Assembly (NCBI GenBank): GCA_028583405.1
Contig: JAPTMU010000107.1
Span: 294,678 to 358,677, forward strand
DNA: 64,000 nucleotides
Direction of reading: 5' to 3'
Source: Pogonophryne albipinna
Lineage: Eukaryota; Chordata; Actinopteri; Perciformes; Artedidraconidae
In this document: in pieces, positions 1 to 12,800 of the stretch
How positions within the stretch are numbered: position 1 is the stretch's first letter
How the letters are laid out: the number at the start of each line of letters is the position of its first letter
Position numbers and translations under genes: made by a program
Notes under the pieces: generated by a model
Seen by the model: the letters and a program-made list of their open reading frames with translations, nothing else
Told to the model about the DNA's origin: nothing
The model's database searches: none

Positions 1-292
1 TTGTACAGTGTGTAGGTGTGTGTGGTGGTACAGTGTGTAGGGTGTGTGTGGGTACAAGTGTGTAGGTGTGTGTGTGGTACAGTGCGTAGATGCAGCGACA
101 GACGGGTCCTCAGTTGGGTTTTGTTGTCCTCTGCTTACTTTTAATACTTGTACAACCTTTTGGCCCGTAATTTCAATTCCCCATTTCAGCGACCAGAGAG
201 AGGGGGGGGGATATATCCAGTCTCTGATTGTGTTACGTTATTATGAGAGTGCTCTCCTACTTTAAATTGTATATATTTATATAAATATATTT

Positions 293-337
293 GTGTGTGT
301 GTGTGTGTGTGTGAGCTGTGTGTGTGTGTGTGTGTGT

Positions 338-378
<41 letters not shown>

Positions 379-388
379 TGTGTGTGTC
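293..388. repeat. (GT)n microsatellite inside the left TIR-element copy
   Basis: Interrupted GT tract, at the place where the copy at 60580-60630 has an AT-rich tract instead. Confidence 0.9.
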
Positions 389-579
389 CTCATCTGTAGC
401 CTGTTATTGTCTCATTATTCCGCACTCTCAATGATTCAAAGTAAATATGTGGGGGAACAAAGTTCAGCTGATCTAACAGAGATATAAAATATGACAAAAC
501 ACTCGACAGCTGTTGCCACGTAATAATGAACGGACGTCGCTTTAATAAGACGCTCAGAGGAGAGTTCTCATTTCTTCTG

Positions 580-812
580 CTTCCCCTCCTCTCTCCTCGG
601 TTCCCCTCCTCTCTCCTCGTTCCCCTCCTCTCTCCTCGGTTCCCCTCCTCTCTCCTCGGTTCCCCTCCTCTCTCCTCGGTTCCCCTCCTCTCTCCTCGGT
701 TCCCCTCCTCTCTCCTCGGTTCCCCTCCTCTCTCCTCGCTTCCCCTCCTCTCTCCTCGGTTCCCCTCCTCTCTCCTCGGTTCCCCTCCTCTCTCCTCGGT
801 TCCCCCTCCTCT
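580..812. repeat. 20-bp CT-rich minisatellite
   Basis: About 12 copies of ttcccctcctctctcctcgg. The full element at 60780-61577 has the same unit mixed with a 28-bp form that carries an extra cgactcct. Confidence 0.95.
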
Positions 813-870
813 CTCCTCTCTCCTCCGCTCGCATCCCCTGTGAAGCCTCTACACAGTATTTTGTGTTACC

Positions 871-932
871 CAGGGGCGGACTGCCCATCGGACGAATCCC
901 GATGGGCCGGTACCAAAGTGGGCCGGTCGAGA
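871..932. mobile_element. Miniature hAT remnant (CAGGGGCGGACTG termini)
   Basis: A 62-base palindromic fragment starting CAGGGGCGGACTG and ending GAGTCCCCTG. Its inside (cccgatgggccggtacc) matches the terminal region of the element at 25072-25956. Flanks gtgttacc and ctgtgacc agree at 6 of 8 bases, so an old 8-bp target duplication is possible. Confidence 0.45.
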
Positions 933-989
933 GTCCCCTGCTGTGACCTGTTGCGTGAGATATACGCGCAGTACTCTGTCCTGTGAGTA

Positions 990-2277
990 GATATGAAGAT
1001 ATGAAGTAGCGTTGGGTGTAATAATATTACTTTTGTCGGTAACGGAGTGTAAAAGCGCTACTTTTATAATTCAGTAATCACTACAGTTACTAACATTGCC
1101 CCGAGACGCGTTACTTCGTGACTTACTAAAATCAGTCATAATCACCCTGACAGACGAGAGGGGTTCCGCCGCAGGTTTATACGTACGTAATCTGCACGAC
1201 TTGCACATCTCCGCGTGCAGCGCTGCATAAACACGGCTGAGTCAGCGGTGACTCTCGAGGGGTGGAGGTCTGCCCATTACTCTGAGGGGTCCGAAGAATA
1301 GACAGGAATGTGACGGCGAGGTGCAAACTGTGTCCAGGCCAGAAGCTGTTATCCACTGCTGCAGGGACGTGCACGGGTACGGGCTGATGTTGCCCGGGCA
1401 ACGGCCCGTTTGGCCTTCTGGCTGACCTGCCCCTCTGGAGAGAGCGAGAGTTTGTTCTTCTTTGTTCTGTTGAGGCCGGATCAACATGATGAGCCCTCAA
1501 TCAGTATCGTAGCGTCTCGCTGCGGGAAACACACTTTGTCAGCGCTGTCCTCTGCCGGTGCGTTAAGACCACCTCAGTGTCGGATTTTGGAGACTTGATT
1601 TTGAGTTGTCTCTTAGGGTATAAGGGACAAACCAGGGGACTTTACTTCCTCTTGATACCGGCGGTTATTTACAGAAAAACACCTAAACATAGCTACTTGT
1701 TGTTGTTGTGCTTCTGTCTTTCTGTGTCTTCATCTGTAAACTCCCTCAACGCGCCGCTCGCTCTCTTCTCTTGATCGCCCTCTCACGGTGAACAGTTCAA
1801 TGTCCCGCTTCAGTGTAGGATTTCTGCCATGTCTCTACTTTAGTTTGACCATCTCTGTTACTAAGTTATGGAATACTAAATGAATATGTAATTAGATTCC
1901 TTACCGTCACTGCGCTCATAAAGAAAGATAAGAATAAGAATAATGCGTCTTGAACGGGTTTCATTAATTAGTGTCTTGACGTTTCACAGGCCGTTAGCTT
2001 GGCTGGTAGCCTATTTTATTAAAGAGCATATCAAAAGAAAGACTTGTGTTATGTCTTCCTTAATGCAATAGTAATTGGGGGTGCAAGTGGAGTCTCGCAG
2101 AGGCAAAACTGTGGCGCGTTAAAACAGTAGGTGCGCCGCAGTCTGCGCGATCTGCCTGTAGGGAGGGGCCGGCCCTGCGAGTAACGAGTAACGAGACAGT
2201 AGAGTGAAGTAGTGTAATATATTACTTTTTTTAGTAATGACCCCATCTCTGGTTGTAGTATATAATGCAGTACTAGT
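990..2277. other. TE-like insert between two copies of the abraxas1 exon 5 end
   Basis: Bounded by a 44-bp direct repeat (946-989 and 2278-2321). The ends look like degenerate inverted repeats with attac and gtaac motifs (about 1016-1060 and 2185-2255). No coding sequence is recognised. Superfamily not determined. Confidence 0.35.
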
Positions 2278-2279
2278 AC

Positions 2280-3832
<1,553 letters not shown>

Positions 3833-4032
3833 CTTTGTTGTTGTTGTTCTTCTCCACTGTGGTGACGTCAGGAGCGTCACTACCGGGTCATATATGCGCG
3901 GGAAAAAATATTTACAACACAATCCCGTTTAAAGTATGGAAACCCATTGGCGCCAAGAAGGGAAGAAAATAGGATTAAAATGTAGTTGTTGTGATGAAAA
4001 AACAACAACATGAGATATTTTAATGACAAAGG

Positions 4033-4408
4033 TAGGTAGGTATCAGCGACGTGCAGTCAGGGGAGGCAGAGGTAGGTGGGTAGGTGGGTGGGTAGGTAGG
4101 TAGGTAGGTAGGTAGCTAGGTGGGTGGGAGCTAGGTGGGTGGGTAGGTAGGTAGGTGGGTGGGTAGGTAGGTGGGTAGGTGGGTGGGTAGGTAGGTGGGT
4201 AGGTGGGTGGGTAGGTAGGTAGGTAGCTAGGTAGGTGGGTGGGTAGGTAGGTAGGTAGGTAGCTAGGTAGGTGGGTGGGTGGGTAGGTAGGTAGGTAGTG
4301 GGTGGGTGGGTAGGTAGGTAGGTGGGTGGGTAGGTGGGTGGGTGGGTGGGTAGGTAGGTAGGTGGGTAGGTAGGTAGGTGGGTGGGTGGGTAGGTAGGTA
4401 GCTAGCTA
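4033..4408. repeat. TAGG/TGGG tetranucleotide array
   Basis: About 375 bases of (GGTA)n and (GGTG)n mixed, with a few AGCT interruptions, strongly G-rich on the plus strand (runs of GGG every four bases). Just upstream of abraxas1. Confidence 0.9.
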
Positions 4409-6386
4409 AAGATTATATAAATGTATGCAGCTCAGCCTCCTCTCTGAACAAACAGGGGGCGTCATGCAGAGTAATTATTTTTACTATATTATTTACCATA
4501 AATACAACAAAAGATAAGCAGGTTGGACCCAGCACTGAGTGTCTGGGTTGTAACCAGAGGTTGTAATATTAAATACATAATATGATATTGGGGGTCATGC
4601 AGAGTAATTATTATAATGATATTATATATGATATATGATATGGCAAATTCAAAGAGAGTTTAAAGAAAATATTCCAACAAGAAGAAAATCATGAATAAAT
4701 ATCCACAGAGCTTTCTGGATTATTAAAGTAGTTTTATTGTTTTTTTGGTCACATAGTAAACAATGTGTGATACAACAATTTTACAACAACGTATCATGAT
4801 ATAGGAACGGCCATTTACTAACAAATAGACAAACGTGCATAATGCACAAAACGTATAAGATAAAGACAAAAAGCTCAATATTTCTTCACAAAACGAAGCA
4901 CAATTCTTAATAAATGAGAAAAATCCTTAACTATGAAATCAATTAACTTTTATGTAATAAACACAATTCCTGATTTCAACTCAATCGCAATATTTGGAAC
5001 AGAGGAAATCTTTAAAGTCCAATCTTAATTAAATGTCTTAGTTACAAATATTGAGGCAAACTGTAATGATATAGTACAAGGTTATTAAAAATATGTATTG
5101 TAAAAATAAGCCACATTCTTTACAGCAAAATGAAGCAACGTTCTTAATAAATGAGAACAATGCGTAACTATGACAATGATTGAATCTTATGAAATGTTCA
5201 TGGCAATCATTACTAACTTCAAGCTCAACAGCTGATTACCACACGGAGCAGAATACTTGTAAACTAGGAGGATGCTTTAATTACTAAATCAGGCAAAAGT
5301 CTTATGGATTTAAGGAAAATGGCAAATACAAAAATGGGCAGAATTCTTAAAAAGCCCCCACAAACAATCCCAATCACATGATATCAAAATGAATTACAAC
5401 TCATTAATAAAACAAATCCTTAACGATATAATACGCGCAAATCTCAATTAAAAACTAAGCACAGCCAATAGGACATCATTTAATATAAAAAACATTTTTT
5501 TTATCAAATTACAACAATTTTCTTCAAAGTAAAACTTAGCAAAATTCTTGTGAAATAAAAAATTGTTCTTGATTTTAAAAATATGCTAATGTTAAGCTAC
5601 ATTTTGGGCTAAACTTCTCACAACAACAAACAACATGTCAACAACAAGGGTACGCTAAAGTGCAGCTCTTCATTCGTGTGAAAAACATCAGGTTTTATTA
5701 AACTGAGCTTTGAATGCTTGTTGGATTTAAAAAAGAAATACAAAACACCAACTCTCGATGTGCTCAAATCCACCAGTAGGTGGCGCTGTAGCACCTTTCT
5801 CCTGTTCTCTCTGGACTCATTGGCATCAGGTATTGCAATGCAGATTTCAGAGGACATTTGACTAGTTTTATTAACCCTTTAAACCCTGAGCCTGTTTTTC
5901 AGGTCTCAGGCTCCAAAATGACATTCCCAGAACAAATGACCTTATCTTCTAAAAGGGTTAAATTAATAATCTTTTTTCTCAAAGTAACGATAAACCTGTG
6001 AGTTGGATGTAGAAGAGTCAGAATCAATATAGATGTTTTTATTTTAAAGTAAATTCAGAATGAACACAGTAAAACAATCTAAATTATTGTGTCCATCCAA
6101 AAAAAACAATGACTTATAGTGAAACCTAACCTTGGATGATGGGATAGACTAAAAGCTTTATGAATTCAAACTACAACATATAATAAGTACCCTGTATCAA
6201 GATTGATGCAAAACAAGTGACATTTTACCTTTTTAGAGAGATTTAGTAAAAAGAAAAACACTTCTGGGGTCATTTGGGTGGATTTGACATATCACATATC
6301 ACAAATGTGTGAGTTGTTGTTAAAGACTACGTCTTCAGAAGGAACCAATGGGCTTGGAGCTGACAGGAAGTCACAAAAGACATATT
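4409..6386. other. Intergenic AT-rich DNA, no gene seen
   Basis: Between the receptor's 3' end and abraxas1. Several tttatt hexamers (AATAAA on the minus strand, for example 5694-5699 and 6038-6043) could serve the receptor transcript, but none can be singled out. 6113-6290 is similar to 52333-52440, so it is an interspersed repeat. Confidence 0.5.
5773..5787 (+). promoter_or_regulatory. CTCF-like motif
   Basis: CCAGTAGGTGGCGCT fits every position of the CTCF core consensus CCASYAGRKGGCRSY. It lies between the two genes. Binding is not shown by sequence alone. Confidence 0.45.
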
Positions 6387-6389
6387 GAT

Positions 6390-6577
<188 letters not shown>

Positions 6578-6721
6578 CAACCCCCATTAGCACCATTCAG
6601 ACACCGCTAATGACAACAATAGCTCCCTAACAGGAGGGGGGGGTGTTACAGAGGAATGTGTGTGTGTGTGTGTGTGGTATTTTCAAGTTGAGAACAACGA
6701 AAATAGGCTATATTTTTATCT

Positions 6722-6832
6722 TTATACATATATCTTATCTCCCGGAGCTCCTTCCTCTTCTGCAGGAAAATCCAGGTTATAATAAACCAGCTCATTGTCC
6801 TCCTGTCGGCTCGGCCTCCGCCCCCTGGTGGC
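6722..6832 (-). CDS. SRCR receptor terminal exon with ITIM-like cytoplasmic tail
   Basis: Acceptor ctctccag, then 36 codons and TAA in the phase 0 frame set by the transmembrane exon. The tail is basic at first ([10 protein letters not shown]), then acidic, with [15 protein letters not shown] and a C-terminal DKIYV. LVYYNL fits the ITIM consensus [ILVS]xYxx[LIV]; YYN also fits a Grb2-type YxN site. That the one frame predicted by splicing is open and holds a signalling motif supports this exon. SHP phosphatase recruitment is inference from the motif alone. Confidence 0.62.
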   Translation of the reverse strand, partial: ATRGRRPSRQEDNELVYYNLDFPAEEEGAPGDKIYV

Positions 6833-9800
6833 CTGGAGAGACATGACAGCACACAGTGAGACTTCCTGCATCACTCCTGTTCAATAACACACACTATTTC
6901 ATTCAGTCAGTGGAACAACAACATGTTTCAGTTCCTCATCATTCAGTCAGTGGAACAACAACAACATGTTTCAGTCCCTCATCATTCAGTCAGTGGAACA
7001 AACAACATGTTTCAGTCCCTCATCATTCAGTCAGTGGAACAACAACAACATGTTTCAGTTCCTCATCATTCAGTCAGTGGAACAACAACAACATGTTTCA
7101 GTCCCTCATCATTCAGTCAGTGGAACAACAACAACATGTTTCAGTTCCTCATCATTCAGTCAGTGGAACAACAACATGTTTCAGTCCTCATCATTCAGTC
7201 AGTGGAACAACAACATGTTTCAGTCCTCATCATTCAGTCAGTGGAACAACAACAACATGTTTCAGTTCCTCATCATTCAGTCAGTGGAACAACAACATGT
7301 TTCAGTTCCTCATCATTCAGTCAGTGGAACAACAACATGTTTCAGTTCCTCATCATTCAGTCAGTGGAACAACAACAACATGTTTCAGTCCCTCATCATT
7401 CAGTCAGTGGAACAACAACAACATGTTTCAGTCCCTCATCATTCAGTCAGTGGAACAACAACAACATGTTTCAGTCCCTCATCATTCAGTCAGTGGAACA
7501 ACAACAACATGTTTCAGTCCCTCATCATTCAGTCAGTGGAACAACAACAACATGTTTCAGTCCCTCATCATTCAGTCAGTGGAACAACAACAACATGTTT
7601 CAGTCCCTCATCATTCAGTCAGTGGAACAACAACAACATGTTTCAGTCCCTCATCATTCAGTCAGTGGAACAACAACAATGTTTCAGTCCCTCATCATTC
7701 AGTCAGTGGAACAACAACAACATGTTTCAGTCCCTCATCATTCAGTCAGTGGAACAACAACAACATGTTTCAGTCCCTCATCATTCAGTCAGTGGAACAA
7801 CAACATGTTTCAGTCCCTCATCATTCAGTCAGTGGAACAACAACATGTTTCAGTCCCTCATCATTCAGTCAGTGGAACAACAACAACATGTTTCAGTCCC
7901 TCATCATTCAGTCAGTGGAACAACAACATGTTTCAGTCCCTCATCATTCAGTCAGTGGAACAACAACAACATGTTTCAGTCCCTCATCATTCAGTCAGTG
8001 GAACAACAACAACATGTTTCAGTCCCTCATCATTCAGTCAGTGGAACAACAACAACATGTTTCAGTCCCTCATCATTCAGTCAGTGGAACAACAACAACA
8101 TGTTTCAGTCCCTCATCATTCAGTCAGTGGAACAACAACAACATGTTTCAGTCCCTCATCATTCAGTCAGTGGAACAACAACATGTTTCAGTCCCTCATC
8201 ATTCAGTCAGTGGAACAACACAACATGTTTCAGTCCCTCATCATTCAGTCAGTGGAACAACAACATGTTTCAGTCCCTCATCATTCAGTCAGTGGAACAA
8301 CAACAACATGTTTCAGTCCCTCATCATTCAGTCAGTGGAACAACAACATGTTTCAGTCCCTCATCATTCAGTCAGTGGAACAACAACATGTTTCAGTCCC
8401 TCATCATTCAGTCAGTGGAACAACAACAACATGTTTCAGTCCCTCATCATTCAGTCAGTGGAACAACAACATGTTTCAGTACCTCATCATTCAGTCAGTG
8501 GAACAACAACAACATGTTTCAGTCCCTCATCATTCAGTCAGTGGAACAACAACAACATGTTTCAGTCCTCATCATTCAGTCAGTGGAACAACAACATGTT
8601 TCAGTCCCTCATCATTCAGTCAGTGGAACAACAAAACATGTTTCAGTCCTCATCATTCAGTCAGTGGAACAACAACATGTTTCAGTCCCTCATCATTCAG
8701 TCAGTGGAACAACAACATGTTTCAGTCCCTCATCATTCAGTCAGTGGAACAACAACATGTTTCAGTCCCTCATCATTCAGTCAGTGGAACAACAACATGT
8801 TTCAGTCCCTCATCATTCAGTCAGTGGAACAACAACAACATGTTTCAGTTCCTCATCATTCAGTCAGTGGAACAACAACAACATGTTTCAGTCCCTCATC
8901 ATTCAGTCAGTGGAACAACAACAACATGTTTCAGTCCCTCATCATTCAGTCAGTGGAACAACAACAACATGTTTCAGTCCCTCATCATTCAGTCAGTGGA
9001 ACAACAACAACATGTTTCAGTCCCTCATCATTCAGTCAGTGGAACAACAACAACATGTTTCAGTCCCTCATCATTCAGTCAGTGGAACAACAACAACATG
9101 TTTCAGTCCCTCATCATTCAGTCAGTGGAAACAACAACATGTTTCAGTCCCTCATCATTCAGTCAGTGGAACAACAAACATGTTTCAGTCCCTCATCATT
9201 CAGTCAGTGGAACAACAACAACATGTTTCAGTCCCTCATCATTCAGTCAGTGGAACAACAACATGTTTCAGTCCCTCATCATTCAGTCAGTGGAACAACA
9301 ACATGTTTCAGTCCCTCATCATTCAGTCAGTGGAACAACAACAACATGTTTCAGTCCCTCATCATTCAGTCAGTGGAACAACAACATGTTTCAGTCCCTC
9401 ATCATTCAGTCAGTGGAACAACAACAACATGTTTCAGTCCCTCATCATTCAGTCAGTGGAACAACAACAACATGTTTCAGTCCCTCATCATTCAGTCAGT
9501 GGAACAACAACAACATGTTTCAGTCCCTCATCATTCAGTCAGTGGAACAACAACAACATGTTTCAGTCCCTCATCATTCAGTCAGTGGAACAACAACATG
9601 TTTCAGTCCCTCATCATTCAGTCAGTGGAACAACAACATGTTTCAGTCCCTCATCATTCAGTCAGTGGAACAACAACAACATGTTTCAGTCCTCATCATT
9701 CAGTCAGTGGAACAACAACATGTTTCAGTACCTCATCATTCAGTCAGTGGAACAACAACATGTTTCAGTCCCTCATCATTCAGTCAGTGGAACAACAACA

Positions 9801-12800
9801 ACATGTTTCAGTTCCTCATCATTCAGTCAGTGGAACAACAACATGTTTCAGTCCCTCATCATTCAGTCAGTGGAACAACAACATGTTTCAGTCCTCATCA
9901 TTCAGTCAGTGGAACAACAACAACATGTTTCAGTTCCTCATCATTCAGTCAGTGGAACAACAACATGTTTCAGTCCCTCATCATTCAGTCAGTGGAACAA
10001 CAACATGTTTCAGTTCCTCATCATTCAGTCAGTGGAACAACAACATGTTTCAGTCCTCATCATTCAGTCAGTGGAACAACAACATGTTTCAGTCCCTCAT
10101 CATTCAGTCAGTGGAACAACAACATGTTTCAGTTCCTCATCATTCAGTCAGTGGAACAACAACATGTTTCAGTCCCTCATCATTCAGTCAGTGGAACAAC
10201 AACATGTTTCAGTCCCTCATCATTCAGTCAGTGGAACAACAACAACATGTTTCAGTCCCTCATCATTCAGTCAGTGGAACAACAACAACATGTTTCAGTC
10301 CCTCATCATTCAGTCAGTGGAACAACAACATTTTCAGTCCCTCATCATTCAGTCAGTGGAACAACAACATGTTTCAGTCCCTCATCATTCAGTCAGTGGA
10401 ACAACAACATGTTTCAGTCCCTCATCATTCAGTCAGTGGAACAACAACATTTTCAGTCCCTCATCATTCAGTCAGTGGAACAACAACAACATGTTTCAGT
10501 CCCTCATCATTCAGTCAGTGGAACAACAACAACATGTTTCAGTCCCTCATCATTCAGTCAGTGGAACAACAACAACATGTTTCAGTTCCTCATCATTCAG
10601 TCAGTGGAACAACAACATGTTTCAGTCCCTCATCATTCAGTCAGTGGAACAACAACAACATGTTTCAGTCCCTCATCATTCAGTCAGTGGAACAACAACA
10701 TGTTTCAGTCCCTCATCATTCAGTCAGTGGAACAACAACATGTTTCAGTTCCTCATCATTCAGTCAGTGGAACAACAACAACATGTTTCAGTACCTCATC
10801 ATTCAGTCAGTGGAACAACAACATGTTTCAGTTCCTCATCATTCAGTCAGTGGAACAACAACAACATGTTTCAGTCCCTCATCATTCAGTCAGTGGAACA
10901 ACAACATGTTTCAGTCCCTCATCATTCAGTCAGTGGAACAACAACATGTTTCAGTTCCTCATCATTCAGTCAGTGGAACAACAACATGTTTCAGTCCCTC
11001 ATCATTCAGTCAGTGGAACAACAACAACATGTTTCAGCCCCTCATCATTCAGTCAGTGGAACAACAACATGTTTCAGCCCCTCATCATTCAGTCAGTGGA
11101 ACAACAACATGTTTCAGTCCCTCATCATTCAGTCAGTGGAACAACAACATGTTTCAGCCCCTCATCATTCAGTCAGTGGAACAACAACATGTTTCAGTTC
11201 CTCATCATTCAGTCAGTGGAACAACAACATGTTTCAGTCCCTCATCATTCAGTCAGTGGAACAACAACAACATGTTTCAGCCCCTCATCATTCAGTCAGT
11301 GGAACAACAACATGTTTCAGCCCCTCATCATTCAGTCAGTGGAACAACAACATGTTTCAGTTCCTCATCATTCAGTCAGTGGAACAACAACATGTTTCAG
11401 TCCCTCATCATTCAGTCAGTGGAACAACAACAACATGTTTCAGTCCCTCATCATTCAGTCAGTGGAACAACAACATGTTTCAGCCCTCATCATTCAGTCA
11501 GTGGAACAACAACAACAACATGTTTCAGCCCCTCATCATTCAGTCAGTGGAACAACAACAACATCTTTCAGTCCCTCATCATTCAGTCAGTGGAACAACA
11601 ACAACATGTTTCAGTCCCTCATCATTCAGTCAGTGGAACAACAACAACATGTTTCAGTCCCTCATCATTCAGTCAGTGGAACAACAACATGTTTCAGTCC
11701 CTCATCATTCAGTCAGTGGAACAACAACAACATGTTTCAGTCCCTCATCATTCAGTCAGTGGAACAACAACATGTTTCAGTCCCTCATCATTCAGTCAGT
11801 GGAACAACAACAACATGTTTCAGTCCCTCATCATTCAGTCAGTGGAACAACAACAACATGTTTCAGTCCCTCATCATTCAGTCAGTGGAACAACAACATG
11901 TTTCAGTCCCTCATCATTCAGTCAGTGGAACAACAACATGTTTCAGTCCCTCATCATTCAGTCAGTGGAACAACAACATGTTTCAGTCCCTCATCATTCA
12001 GTCAGTGGAACAACAACAACAACATGTTTCAGTCCCTCATCATTCAGTCAGTGGAACAACAACAACATGTTTCAGTCCCTCATCATTCAGTCAGTGGAAC
12101 AACAACATGTTTCAGTACCTCATCATTCAGTCAGTGGAACAACAACAACATGTTTCAGTACCTCATCATTCAGTCAGTGGAACAACAACATGTTTCAGTC
12201 CCTCATCATTCAGTCAGTGGAACAACAACATGTTTCAGTCCCTCATCATTCAGTCAGTGGAACAACAACATGTTTCAGTTCCTCATCATTCAGTCAGTGG
12301 AACAACAACATGTTTCAGTCCCTCATCATTCAGTCAGTGGAACAACAACAACATGTTTCAGTCCCTCATCATTCAGTCAGTGGAACAACAACATGTTTCC
12401 GTACCTTGCAGTAGAAGTAAAGGCTGACGGTCACCAGCAGCAGCAGCAGCAGAACCAGCGGCAGGACGACGGCTCGGAGATGAAAGGTTCTGGATCTGAT
12501 GGAACACATGGACAGCATCCCATCAAGAGTCAGCAAACACTCTGTAGAGACCTGAACCCTACACATGGAGTCATTTATAATACATAGCTGTATTAGATGC
12601 ATTAAACTGATAGTACTCATGTTGATACTCCAATATAAACTAGAACTGATTAGACAATCAACCGGTTGGTGTGGACACGGCGAGACGGAAGATAAAATAA
12701 AAAAGATGTCAAGGAATAATAAGTTGTCAGGAGTCTGGTGAACTAGACATTTTGTGGCAGCTAAAGCGTCATCTTCATCTTCAAACACTTGGGAAGAAAA

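Larger units (their letters stand above)
1..850 (+). mobile_element. Partial copy of the 2.5-kb TIR element (right part)
   Basis: Collinear with 60187-61675: the 24-bp GT-rich repeat (1-99), the block holding ggcccgtaatttcaattcc, a microsatellite, then the 20-bp CT-rich array (580-812). It ends with the terminal bases AAGCCTCT at 843-850. About 70 bases just inside the terminus are missing compared with the full copy. The left part lies outside the window. Confidence 0.75.

Noticed and set aside
6856..12587. Three overlapping plus-strand open frames of over 1800 codons
   Set aside because: They are the three phases of one 40/43-base tandem repeat without plus-strand stops. The real gene here runs on the minus strand and this is its intron.
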